Assembly (NCBI GenBank): GCA_963813725.1
Contig: CAWFAI010000016.1
Coordinates: 1-64,000, forward strand
From: VGBV01 sp963813725
Lineage (GTDB): Bacteria; Actinomycetota; Thermoleophilia; Solirubrobacterales; 70-9
Direction of reading: 5' to 3'
DNA length: 64,000 nucleotides
Below, piece by piece: positions 1 through 8,117 of this stretch (positions are counted from its first letter, which is position 1; each line of letters starts with the position of its first letter). Both the position numbers and the translations under genes were made by a program. The notes below the pieces were generated by a model. The model saw nothing but the letters and a program-made list of their open reading frames with translations. It was not told where the DNA came from and made no database searches.

Positions 1-751
1 GGCCCAGGAAGCGCTTGGTGCGCTCCTGCTTGGGCTTGTCGAGCACGGCCTTGGGGTCGCCCTGCTCGATCACGACGCCCTCGTCCATGAACACGACCTG
101 GTCGCCGACGTCCCTGGCGAAGCCGATCTCGTGGGTGACGACGATCATCGTCATGCCCTCCTTGGCGAGCTCGCGCATCACGTCGAGGACCTCCTTGACC
201 AGCTCGGGGTCGAGCGCGCTCGTGACCTCGTCGAACAGCATCACGCCGGGGTCCATCGCCAGGGCGCGGGCGATCGCGACCCGCTGCTGCTGGCCGCCCG
301 AGAGGCGGTCGGGGTACTCGTCCATCTTGTCGCTCAGGCCGACGCGCTCCAGCAGCGCGCGCGCCTTCTCGTCGGCCTCCTTCTTGTCGCGGCCCAGCAC
401 CGTCGCCTGGGCCAGGGTCACGTTCTCGAGCGCCGTCTTGTGCGGGAACAGGTTGAACTGCTGGAAGACCATCCCCACCCGGCGGCGGACGAAGTCGAGC
501 TCCCAGCCCTTCTCTCCCTCGCCGGAGCCCTCCCCCTTGCAGATGCTCCTGCCCTCCAGCAGGATGTCGCCCTTCTCGGGCGGCTCCAGCAGGTTGATGC
601 AGCGCAGCAGCGTGCTCTTGCCCGAGCCGCTGGGCCCGAGCACGCAGACGACCTGGCCCTTGCCGATCTCGAGGTCGACGCCCCGCAGCACGTGCAGGTC
701 GCCGAAGCTCTTCTCCACCCCGTCCAGCTTCAGCATCGCGCCCTCGGCCAT
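1..751 (-). CDS. glnQ: Polar amino acid ABC importer, ATP-binding protein (3' end cut by window)
   Basis: ATPase subunit that powers a polar amino acid importer from the cytoplasmic side. The frame opens with ATG at 751 and runs off the left edge after about 250 residues, so only the last few residues are missing. Visible in order are Walker A GPSGSGKS (residues 39-46), the Q-loop FQQFNLFPH near 97, signature LSGGQQQR (150-157), Walker B ending FDE near 173-175, and the switch His in VTHE near 207. The FNLFPH Q-loop and this spacing are typical of GlnQ/HisP-type ATPases. The ATG shares one base with the permease stop (TGATG), so it is the last gene of a binding protein-permease-ATPase operon. 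The exact substrate cannot be told. Confidence 0.93.
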   Translation of the reverse strand, partial: MAEGAMLKLDGVEKSFGDLHVLRGVDLEIGKGQVVCVLGPSGSGKSTLLRCINLLEPPEKGDILLEGRSICKGEGSGEGEKGWELDFVRRRVGMVFQQFNLFPHKTALENVTLAQATVLGRDKKEADEKARALLERVGLSDKMDEYPDRLSGGQQQRVAIARALAMDPGVMLFDEVTSALDPELVKEVLDVMRELAKEGMTMIVVTHEIGFARDVGDQVVFMDEGVVIEQGDPKAVLDKPKQERTKRFLG

Positions 752-1555
752 CAGATCGGCCCACCCGTCTGCCCGGTGCCCGCGGCGCCGGCCGGCGCCG
801 GCTCGGCCGCGCCGCCCCCTCCTCCGCGCGAGGTCCGACGCTGCTGTCTGGCGATCAGCACGTCCACCACGCGGGCGAGCGGGATGGTCACGACCAGGAA
901 CATCAGCGCTCCCAGCACCAGCGCCGAGCCGTTGAAGAACTCCGTCTGCACGTCCTGGCCGGCCTTCACCACCTCGATCGCGCCGAGCACGCCGACCAGC
1001 GAGGTGTCCTTCATCAGCGCGATGAAGTCGTTCAGCAGCGGCGGGATCACCTTGCGGATCGCCTGGGGGACGATGACCTGGCGCATCGACTGGCCGTGGC
1101 TCATGCCCAGCGAGCGCGCGGCCTCCATCTGCCCGGACGGGACCGCCTCGATTCCGGCCCGGTAGACCTCGGCCATGTAGGCGCCGTAGGTGATCGTCAG
1201 CGAGATCACGCCGTACCAGAAGGGCGAGGTCTGGCCGAACCAGGTCGGGATGCCGACCTCGCGCGGGATCGTGCCCTCGGCCTGGGCGGCGCTGAGGAAG
1301 CCCGAGACCAGGAACAGCACCAGCAGCAGCGGGATCCCCCGGAAGGCATCGATGTAGGCGATCGTGAGCCAGCGAACGGGGCGCCAGCGCCTTGCCCGGC
1401 AACTGCCGCAGCACCGCCAGCACCAGGCCCCAGACGAGCGACAGGATCCCGGACAGGATCGAGAGCTTCAGGGTGATGAAGAACCCGTCGAGGACGCGGC
1501 CGAACTCGTCCCCCATGAGGCTGAAGTCGAAGTAGTAGTCGAAGATGAAATCCAC
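751..1555 (-). CDS. Polar amino acid ABC importer, permease (one frameshift)
   Basis: Inner-membrane permease of the HisM/GlnP type. The N-terminal part reads from GTG at 1555 (VDFIFDYYFDFSLMG...) through a first membrane segment. The frame then changes at a run of four G (plus strand 1378-1381), after which it continues as LTIAYIDAFRGIPLLLVLFLVSG and the EAA-type loop region EAARSLGMSHGQSMRQVIVPQA. Removing one base from the run restores a single reading frame of about 267 residues, the normal family size. I therefore read this as a sequence error in an intact gene. It is followed directly by the ATPase gene (TGATG overlap). A strong hairpin separates it from the binding-protein gene upstream. 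Confidence 0.85.
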
Positions 1556-1613
1556 TTGACGCGGGGGAGCCTATTCCTTATCGGCCCTACCCGAAACCAG
1601 GATGCCGGAACGA

Positions 1614-1641
1614 GAAAGGGGCGCCCGCAGGCGCCCCTTTC
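1614..1641 (-). terminator. Hairpin between binding-protein and permease genes
   Basis: A perfect 12-bp inverted repeat (GAAAGGGGCGCC and its complement) with a 4-base loop lies 42 bases after the stop of the binding-protein gene. The T-tract is weak (TTTCTCGTT on the minus strand). It probably acts as a partial terminator or mRNA-end stabiliser, letting the binding protein be made in excess over the membrane parts. Confidence 0.7.
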
Positions 1642-1682
1642 GATGGGCGCTGAATCGCGCCCGCTTCTTGTTCAGACGGCGG

Positions 1683-2534
1683 CTAGCCGGCGGCCGGCTC
1701 CGTCGTGCCCTCCAGCACCGAGGCGGGCGGGTCCGTCTTGAAGTACTGCTGGTACAGCTCGGTCAGGGTCCCGTCGTCCTTGATCTTGACGAGGGCCTGG
1801 TTCATCGCATCGAGCAGCGCCGTGTTGTCCTTCGGGACCGCGAAGCCGAACAGCTCCGGGGTCTCGAGCGGGATCTCCTCGACGACCTTGACCCCGCCCT
1901 GCTTCTCGACGGCGTCCGCCGCGACCGGCAGATCCACGATCACCGCCTCGACCTGGCCTGTTGCCAGCGCCGTGATCGCGTCGGTGCCCTCGGGGAACCC
2001 GCGGACCTCCGAGGCGTCGGTGGTGTCGTTGGCCAGGGTCTCGCCCGTGGTGCCGTCCTGGGCGCCGACGATCTTGCCGCCGAGGTCGGCCGTGGTCACG
2101 ATGTCGGAGTTGTCCTCCGCCACCACCAGCGCCTGCGTGGCCTCGTAGTAGGGATCGGTGAAGTTGACCTTCTGCTGGCGCTCGGGCGTGATCGTCGACG
2201 CCGCTGCCGCGGTGTCGAACTGGCCGTTGGCCGTGTCGCGGAAGATCGTGTCGAAGCCGGTGTCCTGGTAGGTCGCCTCGACGCCCAAGTCCGCGGCGAT
2301 CGCGTCCATCACCTCGATGTCGAAGCCCGAGATGTCGGGCGGCTGCCCGATCTCGAAGGGCGGGTAAGGCGTATCGGTTCCGACCAGGAGCTCACCCTCG
2401 GTGATCGTCCCCAGGTCGGCGCCGCCGCCGCCACCATCGCCACCGTCATCGTCGTCGTCGCCACAGCCGACCGCGAAGCCGGCGGTGAGCACGAGGGCGA
2501 GAGCGGCCAGCAGTGCGAGCAGGCGTGTTCTCAT
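1683..2534 (-). CDS. Polar amino acid ABC importer, substrate-binding lipoprotein
   Basis: Extracytoplasmic solute-binding protein, family 3 (GlnH/ArtJ-like), 283 residues. The start at 2534 is set by a ribosome binding site (AGAGGA, 8 bases before ATG) and by the signal peptide that follows at once. That peptide is MRTR plus a hydrophobic stretch ending in a lipobox AVGC. An Asp/Gly-rich linker follows, then the ligand domain beginning GELLVGTDTPYPPFEIG, with the conserved ATYQDTGFDTIFRDTANGQFD and ITPERQQKVNFTDPYY segments. It is first in an operon with the permease and ATPase. Polar amino acid transport is well supported, but the particular amino acid is not. Confidence 0.9.
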   Translation of the reverse strand: MRTRLLALLAALALVLTAGFAVGCGDDDDDGGDGGGGGADLGTITEGELLVGTDTPYPPFEIGQPPDISGFDIEVMDAIAADLGVEATYQDTGFDTIFRDTANGQFDTAAAASTITPERQQKVNFTDPYYEATQALVVAEDNSDIVTTADLGGKIVGAQDGTTGETLANDTTDASEVRGFPEGTDAITALATGQVEAVIVDLPVAADAVEKQGGVKVVEEIPLETPELFGFAVPKDNTALLDAMNQALVKIKDDGTLTELYQQYFKTDPPASVLEGTTEPAAG

Positions 2535-2615
2535 CTTCAGGTTCCTCTCTTGAGCATTGAACGAAGCCAAGCGGGAACATACCCAGTAAGCCGAGGTCCC
2601 GACCAAAGTTCGCCT

Positions 2616-2634
2616 TACTTCACTTTCTGAAGTA
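2616..2634. promoter_or_regulatory. 19-bp palindrome overlapping the cysM promoter (candidate operator)
   Basis: TACTTCACTTTCTGAAGTA has perfect 7-bp arms around a 5-base spacer. Its right arm runs into the -10 hexamer TAGTAT (2633-2638) of cysM. A palindrome overlapping a -10 box is the classic place for a repressor site. The regulator is unknown; a sulfur-responsive one would fit the gene controlled. Confidence 0.6.
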
Positions 2635-2638
2635 GTAT
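2633..2638 (+). promoter_or_regulatory. -10 box of cysM, leaderless
   Basis: TAGTAT lies 8 bases before ATG 2647, and there is no ribosome binding site. Transcription would start at or next to the ATG. This argues against the GTG at 2641, which would sit inside the promoter. Confidence 0.6.
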
Positions 2639-2646
2639 TTGTGCCG

Positions 2647-3615
2647 ATGCTCGACGAGCCACTGCTGAACCGCCCCTGCGGCGGCCGCTTCCAGAACGTG
2701 ATCGAGTCGATCGGCAACACGCCGCTGGTCGAGCTGCCGCGCCTGTCGCCGAAGCCCGGCGTCCGCATCTGGGCCAAGCTCGAGGGCCACAACCCGACCG
2801 GCTCGGTCAAGGACCGCGTCGCCAAGGCGATGATCGAGGACGCCGAGGAGCGGGGCGCGATCGAGCCCGGCCACACGATCTTCGAGCCCACCTCGGGCAA
2901 CACGGGCATCTCGCTGGCGATGATCTGCCGCCGCAAGGGCTATCCGCTGAAGGTCGTGATGCCCGACAACGTGACCGAGGAGCGCACCCAGCTGCTGCGC
3001 ATGTACGGGGCCGAGATCGTCTATTCCGAGGGCGCCAAGGGGTCAAACGGCGCCGTCGAGCTGGCCCTGGAGATGGCCGAGGCCGACTCCAGCTACTACA
3101 TGCCCTACCAGTACGGCAACGAGGCCAACCCGCGGGCGCACTACGACGGCACGGCCCCCGAGATCCTCGAGGAGCTGGACGAGATCGCCGCCTTCGTCGG
3201 CGGGCTCGGCACGGGCGGCACGCTGATGGGCAACGGCCGGCGCCTCAAGGAGAACGACCCCGAGACCAAGGTCGTCGCCGCCGAGCCCATGCAGGGCGAG
3301 CTGGTCCAGGGCCTGCGCTCGCTCGACGACGGCTTCATCCCGCCGATCATCGACCTGGACCTGCTGGACCGCAAGATCATGGTCTCCAACCACGACGCGA
3401 TCGTCTGGACCAAGAAGCTGCTGGACGAGGAGGGCCTCTTCGCCGGTGTCTCCTCCGGGGCGATCGCCTACGTCGCCGACCGCATCGCGGGCGAGCTGGA
3501 CGAGGGCAACGTGGTCTTCCTGGTGCCCGACGACGGGTGGAAGTACCTCTCCAGCGGCGTCTACACGAAGCCGATCGAAGAGCTGGAGGGGATCGACTCC
3601 ACGGTCTGGTGGTAG
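2647..3615 (+). CDS. cysM: CysO-dependent type cysteine synthase (O-phosphoserine sulfhydrylase)
   Basis: PLP enzyme of the cysteine synthase family, 322 residues. The PLP lysine is K55 in NPTGSVKDR; the substrate loop is TSGNTG and the phosphate-binding loop GGLGTGGT. It resembles Mycobacterium tuberculosis CysM more than ordinary CysK: RIWAKLE...NPTG, EPTSGNTGISLAM, the C-terminal DxGWKYLSxGxY, and a tail ending TVWW (QLWA in M. tuberculosis). Arg224 (GLRSLDDG) falls where M. tuberculosis CysM has Arg220 (ALRNMDEG), the residue tied to O-phosphoserine recognition. The next gene is a Mec-type JAMM hydrolase, the known partner, but no cysO is seen here. Start ATG 2647 is chosen from the leaderless promoter. 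Confidence 0.88.
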   Translation: MLDEPLLNRPCGGRFQNVIESIGNTPLVELPRLSPKPGVRIWAKLEGHNPTGSVKDRVAKAMIEDAEERGAIEPGHTIFEPTSGNTGISLAMICRRKGYPLKVVMPDNVTEERTQLLRMYGAEIVYSEGAKGSNGAVELALEMAEADSSYYMPYQYGNEANPRAHYDGTAPEILEELDEIAAFVGGLGTGGTLMGNGRRLKENDPETKVVAAEPMQGELVQGLRSLDDGFIPPIIDLDLLDRKIMVSNHDAIVWTKKLLDEEGLFAGVSSGAIAYVADRIAGELDEGNVVFLVPDDGWKYLSSGVYTKPIEELEGIDSTVWW

Positions 3616-3656
3616 GCCGTCCTGCCGTGGCCGTGCGCAGCGAGCTCTAGACGGCG

Positions 3657-4094
3657 ATGAGGATCCCGAAGGCCATCTACGAGGAGCTGCTGGCGCACGC
3701 CCGCGAGGATGCGCCCAACGAGTGCTGCGGGCTGATCGGCGGCCGCGACGGCCAGGCGACCACCCTGTACCGCGCCCAGAACGCCGAGGGCAGCCCGCTG
3801 CGCTACCGCATCGCCGACCAGGAGGTGTTCGACATCCGCAAGGAGATCGAGGAGAAGGGGGAGGATCTGGCGGCGATCTACCACTCCCACACTGCGAGCC
3901 CGGCCTATCCCTCGCAGACCGACATCAACCTCGCCTTCTGGGAATGGAGCAAGGACGGCGGGACCGAGCGGGCGCTGGCGTGGCCGGGGACGATCTACCT
4001 GATCGCCTCGTTGGCCGAGGGCGAGGAGCCGCTGAAGGGCTTCGACATCACCGCGGACGCCGAGGTGGTCGAGGTCGACCTCGAGATCGAGTGA
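3657..4094 (+). CDS. mec: Mec-type JAMM metallohydrolase (CysO-cysteine peptidase)
   Basis: Zinc-dependent M67-family peptidase, 145 residues. In the mycobacterial pathway this enzyme cuts cysteine from the C-terminus of the sulfur carrier CysO after CysM has built it there. The full JAMM signature is present: the upstream Glu in NECCGLIGG, then HSHTASPAYPSQTD, which fits HxH-x7-S-xx-D. It follows cysM by 41 bases in the same direction, as expected for a shared cysteine pathway. The next gene may be translationally coupled through a GTGA at its stop. Cytoplasmic. Confidence 0.88.
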   Translation: MRIPKAIYEELLAHAREDAPNECCGLIGGRDGQATTLYRAQNAEGSPLRYRIADQEVFDIRKEIEEKGEDLAAIYHSHTASPAYPSQTDINLAFWEWSKDGGTERALAWPGTIYLIASLAEGEEPLKGFDITADAEVVEVDLEIE

Positions 4095-4107
4095 GCGGGG
4101 TCCCGCG

Positions 4108-4620
4108 CTGAGCCCCGACCAGGCCGGCCCGCTCACGTGCCCCCGCTGCGCGCTCAGCCACGGCGGCGACGAGCGATTCTGCCGCGACTGCGGAATGCCC
4201 CTCGTCTACGCCGGCAGCCGCGAGCAGGAGCCGATCACCGACGCACATGAGCGGGCGCGCAAGGTGCGCCCGCAGTTCGCGCGCGGCGAGCTGGTCCGCG
4301 TCACCGGGGGGCGCAACCTGGCCGACTCTGAGCTGATCCAAGGCATCCTGCTGGACCAGGGCATCCCGTCGATCCTGCGCCGCACCCGCGGCTTCGACGT
4401 GCCCGACTTCCTCGCCGCCGGTCCCCGCGACGTGCTGGTGCCCGAGTCCGGCTACGAGGAGGCGCGTGGGCTGCTCAGCGACGCCGAGCTCTTGACCTCC
4501 GAGGCCGAGCCGGGGTCAATCCCGGGCGTCGGGTCCCCGGCGCGCCTTGCGATCGGGATCGCGATCGCCTTCGCGCTGGCGCTGGCGCTCGTCTGGGCCC
4601 TGTACCAGCTCGCCACCTGA
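4108..4620 (+). CDS. Zinc-ribbon/DUF2007-like membrane-anchored protein
   Basis: Starts with a four-cysteine zinc ribbon (CPRC...CRDCGMPL). A DUF2007-like region follows (GELVRVTGGRNLADSELIQGILLDQGIPSILRR, ... DVLVPESGYEEARGLL), then one C-terminal membrane helix (IGIAIAFALALALVWALYQL). The ribbon lies upstream of the only in-frame ATG (4195), and no ATG, GTG or TTG precedes it after the in-frame stop at 4033. CTG at 4108 is the only start-like codon. Alternatively, GTG 4091, which overlaps the mec stop, was the start and one base has been lost. Function unknown. The 3' end overlaps the convergent gene by 105 bases. Confidence 0.6.
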   Translation: MSPDQAGPLTCPRCALSHGGDERFCRDCGMPLVYAGSREQEPITDAHERARKVRPQFARGELVRVTGGRNLADSELIQGILLDQGIPSILRRTRGFDVPDFLAAGPRDVLVPESGYEEARGLLSDAELLTSEAEPGSIPGVGSPARLAIGIAIAFALALALVWALYQLAT

Positions 4621-5685
4621 GGTCTCGAAGCCGAACTCCGGCGGGGACCCGAAATCCAGGTCCGGGGGAGGGTCGAGCTCGGAGTCGACCGGGTCGCGCA
4701 GCCCGCTGCCGCGCCTGATCCTGGGCTCGCCCGCGAACGGGTCCTCGAAGTCGGCGTCGAAGTCGACCCGGTCGTCGGCCGCATCCGCGGTCAGGTCCAG
4801 ATTGTGAAGGTCGACGGGCTCCTCACGGGGCAGGCGCAGCGGCGAGGGCTTCTCCTCGCCGACGAGAGGCGAGGGCTGGGCCAGGGGCGAGGGCCGCTCG
4901 CCGGTGTCCTGCAGCGGGTCGGCGCCGGGCTCGGCGCCCTGCGGATAGGCGATCTCGTCCAGGTGACGGCGCCAGCCGCGCTCGATCTCGCCGATGCGGG
5001 CCCCGAAGGCCATCTCCAGGCTTGACTCGGCCCCCTCCCTGCGCGTGCGGGCGGCCAGCATCGAGCAGGCGTCGGGGCCGCGGTGGCGGTCGAGCAGGTC
5101 GAAGACGGTGCCGCCCAGGATCACGGCGTCGCGGCGGGAGGGCGGGAACCGCGGCCGCTCGCCCTCGCGCAGGCGGGTGATCACCGCCGGCCGGTACAGC
5201 GAGACCTGGCCGGAGAAGTACTGGGCGGCGCCCTCGTACAGCCACGCCCACCGCAGGTAGGTGAGAAAGCGCCGCGGCGTCCACATCGGGGGCAGGCGGT
5301 CGTTGTTAGCCGCCATGACCAGCTGGCAGTAGACCCGCTCGGCGGTGCCCAGCAGGGCCCGCGCCGAGTCCTCGCCGCCGGCGCGCCGCTCCATCCACTC
5401 GTCCGAGAGCAGGTGGATCTCGCCCAGCATCGGCCACCCTGCCAGGTAGCGGCGCCCGGCGGGGGCGGCGGACCAGCGCACGGCCGGCAGCAGCGGGTGG
5501 GCGGCCGAGAGCCAGGCCGGGTTGTCGTGGATGACGACGGTGACGTCGCCCGGGACCTCGTCGAACCGCTCCTCCAGGCGCAGGCGCAGTTCCTCGAGTC
5601 GGTCGAGGACTCGCTGGGCGCAGCCGATGTCGGCGTCGTCGTGCCTAGCGGTGAAGCTGAGGGAGTCCGTCTCGATCCAGGCCAT
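4516..5685 (-). CDS. Degenerate gluzincin-like protein with disordered C-terminal tail
   Basis: 389 residues, function unknown. The N-terminal 260 residues look like a peptidase-MA (gluzincin) fold, with a basic/hydrophobic β-region (VTVVIHDNP) and later WAWLYEGAAQYFSGQ, which resembles the family's 'P-W-hydrophobic-E-G-A-Q' helix. The zinc motif HExxH expected before it is absent: the equivalent stretch reads AERVYCQLVMAANN. Catalysis is therefore doubtful. The last 130 residues are Pro/Asp/Glu-rich and probably unstructured. A -10 box sits 9 bases before the ATG. The final 105 bases run antisense over the end of the zinc-ribbon gene. Family assignment is by motif resemblance only. Confidence 0.6.
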   Translation of the reverse strand: MAWIETDSLSFTARHDDADIGCAQRVLDRLEELRLRLEERFDEVPGDVTVVIHDNPAWLSAAHPLLPAVRWSAAPAGRRYLAGWPMLGEIHLLSDEWMERRAGGEDSARALLGTAERVYCQLVMAANNDRLPPMWTPRRFLTYLRWAWLYEGAAQYFSGQVSLYRPAVITRLREGERPRFPPSRRDAVILGGTVFDLLDRHRGPDACSMLAARTRREGAESSLEMAFGARIGEIERGWRRHLDEIAYPQGAEPGADPLQDTGERPSPLAQPSPLVGEEKPSPLRLPREEPVDLHNLDLTADAADDRVDFDADFEDPFAGEPRIRRGSGLRDPVDSELDPPPDLDFGSPPEFGFETSGGELVQGPDERQRQREGDRDPDRKARRGPDARD

Positions 5686-5694
5686 GGCCGAACC

Positions 5695-5700
5695 AGGCTA
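5695..5700 (-). promoter_or_regulatory. -10 box, leaderless, for the gene starting at 5685
   Basis: TAGCCT on the minus strand, 9 bases before ATG 5685, with no ribosome binding site between. Confidence 0.5.
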
Positions 5701-5751
5701 CTCCCGGCTCCCTAAAGCCATGCCGGGCGGCGTTGCAGGTGGCCGGGCGGG

Positions 5752-6378
5752 TCAGGCGGGGACCAGGTCGCCTTCGCAGATCTCGCGAATGGCGCCGGCG
5801 GCGCGGTCGAACTCCTGGTCGGCCATGACCGGGGTGCCCTCGAAGGGCAGGTCGCGGTCGATCTCCACCCAGGAGCGGCAGCCTTGGTGCTCGTCCTTGA
5901 CCCGGACCGTCACGGGGCGCGGGATGCGGTGCACCCGCAGCAGCAGCACGTGCAGCGGGTGCCGGCGCTTCCAGGTCAGGCGCTTCTGCGCGTAGTCGGA
6001 GGTCCAGATGTGGAAGGGGCTGAGCTCGTCCACGAGCCGGTGGTCCTCGGTCGTGAAGTGGTCGGTGACCTCGGCCCAGGCGCGGATTCGCACGCGGTCG
6101 GGCTGGGGGATGCCGCCGTCCTGGATCAGGGCCCTGGGGGGTGGCTCCTCGTCGGGCCAGACACCCTCCTCGAGCGCGCGGCGCAGCTCGGGGTGGTGGG
6201 ACTCGCGGACCAGGTCGTTGCGCTGGTGGTCGAAGGTCGGGTAGAGGAAGAACTGCTCGTGCTCGACCTCGAAGTGCTTGTGCTCCTCGCGAATGCCGCC
6301 CTTGCGCATTACGAGCAACTGCTCACCCTCCGACAGCGCCCGCACGGTCACTGCCCATTCCTTAAAGGCGATTGGCAT
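5752..6378 (-). CDS. DUF1802 family protein
   Basis: 208-residue cytoplasmic protein matching DUF1802. The N-terminus MPIAFKEWAVTVRALSEGEQLLVMRKGGIRE is the typical opening of the family. Later come EHEQFFLYPTFDHQR and the C-terminal KRLTWKRRHPLHVLLLRVHRI. The start at 6378 is chosen because family members begin at this point; an upstream in-frame extension is proline-rich and unlike them. No clear ribosome binding site is seen. The biochemical function of the family is not established. Confidence 0.8.
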   Translation of the reverse strand: MPIAFKEWAVTVRALSEGEQLLVMRKGGIREEHKHFEVEHEQFFLYPTFDHQRNDLVRESHHPELRRALEEGVWPDEEPPPRALIQDGGIPQPDRVRIRAWAEVTDHFTTEDHRLVDELSPFHIWTSDYAQKRLTWKRRHPLHVLLLRVHRIPRPVTVRVKDEHQGCRSWVEIDRDLPFEGTPVMADQEFDRAAGAIREICEGDLVPA

Positions 6379-6520
6379 TCTCAGGTCAGAAGTCAGGTCT
6401 GGTTCGGGGAGCGGAGGCGGGACGCCCGGATTCGGCAGCGGAGCCCCCTTGCGATGCGCGCATCTTAGTGGACGGGGTGCGCTTGCGCAACCCTTGTAGC
6501 CGATCGTCACAAGCGATTAG

Positions 6521-6534
6521 GCTTACGAGTAAGC
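6521..6534. repeat. 14-bp palindrome in the hyuB/DUF1802 intergenic gap
   Basis: GCTTACGAGTAAGC is a perfect 6-bp inverted repeat with a 2-base centre. It lies in a 197-base gap that is more AT-rich than its surroundings, after the hyuB stop and upstream of the DUF1802 gene. It could be an operator; nothing else in the gap is recognisable. Confidence 0.35.
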
Positions 6535-6575
6535 ACCGAAAAAGCGCATTCCTCTGCGGTTCACACCCTGGTTGA

Positions 6576-8117
6576 TCAGCCAGTCGCCGGCCCTCCGTAG
6601 CCGCCTCCGCCGGGGGTTTCGATCCGGATCCGGTCGCCCGCTTGCAGCTCGCCCTCGCTCTTGGCGGGGATCGGCTCGCCGTTGCGCGCGTCGCGCCCCC
6701 GGCGGCCGTCCCCGCCGCCCTCGCGGCCGGCGGGGGCGTGGCGCCTGCGCTCGGAGATGAGCGTGAAGCGCATCGGCGCCAGCGCCTCGAGCTCGCGCAC
6801 GATTCCGTCCCCGCCGCGGTGGCGCCCGCTGCCCCCGCTGCCGCGCCTGACCGACAGCTCGCGCACGCGCACGGGGAACTCGGCCTCGAGGGCCTCGACG
6901 GGGGTGTTCAGCGTGTTCGACATCGCCACGTGCACGGCGTCGGGCCCGTCGGCCTCGGGACAGGCGCCTTGGCCGCCGCAGATCGTCTCGTAGTACGTCC
7001 AGCCCTCGCCGGCGAGGGTGAAGTTGTTCATCGTCCCCTGTCCCTGCGCTGGAACCGGCTTGAACGCCGACATCGCCTCGATCACCAGGTCGGCGACGCG
7101 GCCCGAGGTCTCGACGTTGCCCGCGGTGACGGCGGCGGGCGGGCGGGCGTTCAGCAGCGACCCCACGGGTGCGCGAATCTCCACCGGGCGCCAGGCGCCG
7201 GCCGAAGGGGGAGCGTCGGGGTCACAGACCACCCGCACGGCGTAGGCGCAGGCCGCTCGGGTGACCGAGACCGGGCAGTTGAGGTTGCCCTCGACCTGGG
7301 CATCGGTGCCCTCGAAATCGAGGATCAGGGAGTCACCGGCTACCTCCGCCCGCAGGCGCAGCTCGATGTCGGAACCATCCACCGCCTCGAGCCGCTCGGT
7401 TGCCGTGGCGGATCCATCGGGCAGCTCGGTGAGCGCGGCGCGCGTCCGCCGCTCCGCGTAGGCGAGGATCTCGGCCATGCCGGAGCGCAGGGGCTCTGCC
7501 CCCACCCGGCCCGCGAGCTCGCGCAGCCGGGTGGTCCCCGCCAGGTTTGCCGCGCGCTGGGCGCGGAAGTCAGCCAGGCGCTGCTCGGGATTCCGCATGC
7601 GACCGGCCAGCTCGCGCAGCAGCTGGTCGTCGGCGCGGGTGGGTGCGATGACGACGCCCTCCTCCTCCAGCCTGGTCGAGAAGGCCGGCATCCCGCCCGG
7701 GGTGGGGCCGCCGATGTCGGCGTGGTGGGCGCGGCTCGCGGCAAAGCCCATCAATGCCGGCTCCTCCGCTTCTCGTCCGGCGCCGGTAGGGGGTTGCGCG
7801 AACACCGGGGAGATCAGGGTGACGTCGGGCAGGTGGGTGCCGCCGCGGTAGGGGTCGTTCAGCACCCAGAGGTCGCCCTCGGCCTGGGGCTCGTCGACGA
7901 TCGCGGCCACCGCGGCGGGCATTGAGCCGAGGTGGACCGGGATGTGCTCGGCCTGCATGATCAGCTCGCCCGAGGGGTCGAAGAGGGCGGTCGAGCAGTC
8001 GTGGCGCTCCTTGATGTTCGAGGAGTGGGCGCTGCGTATGAGCACGGCCCCCATCTCCTCGCAGATCGCGCGCAGGCCTCCGGCCAGGACCTGCAGCGTG
8101 ACGGGATCGACCGGCAT
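6576..8117 (-). CDS. hyuB: Hydantoinase B/oxoprolinase family protein
   Basis: 513 residues, matching HyuB from end to end. It opens PVDPVTLQVLAGGLRAICEEMGAVLIRSAHSSNIKERHDCSTALFD and closes with the Gly-rich RIRIETPGGGGYGG. In between are the family landmarks EHIPVHLGSMPAAV, NDPYRGGTHLPDVTLISPVF and HADIGGPTPGGMPA. HyuA and HyuB form ATP-dependent ring-opening enzymes acting on N-methylhydantoins, 5-oxoproline or related cyclic amides. Which of these is used here cannot be read from sequence. The ATG shares one base with the hyuA stop (TGATG), so the two are co-translated. Cytoplasmic. Confidence 0.9.
   Translation of the reverse strand: MPVDPVTLQVLAGGLRAICEEMGAVLIRSAHSSNIKERHDCSTALFDPSGELIMQAEHIPVHLGSMPAAVAAIVDEPQAEGDLWVLNDPYRGGTHLPDVTLISPVFAQPPTGAGREAEEPALMGFAASRAHHADIGGPTPGGMPAFSTRLEEEGVVIAPTRADDQLLRELAGRMRNPEQRLADFRAQRAANLAGTTRLRELAGRVGAEPLRSGMAEILAYAERRTRAALTELPDGSATATERLEAVDGSDIELRLRAEVAGDSLILDFEGTDAQVEGNLNCPVSVTRAACAYAVRVVCDPDAPPSAGAWRPVEIRAPVGSLLNARPPAAVTAGNVETSGRVADLVIEAMSAFKPVPAQGQGTMNNFTLAGEGWTYYETICGGQGACPEADGPDAVHVAMSNTLNTPVEALEAEFPVRVRELSVRRGSGGSGRHRGGDGIVRELEALAPMRFTLISERRRHAPAGREGGGDGRRGRDARNGEPIPAKSEGELQAGDRIRIETPGGGGYGGPATG

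Noticed and set aside
6642..7925. A 427-codon open frame opposite hyuB
   Set aside because: Low-complexity shadow; hyuB matches its family over the full length.
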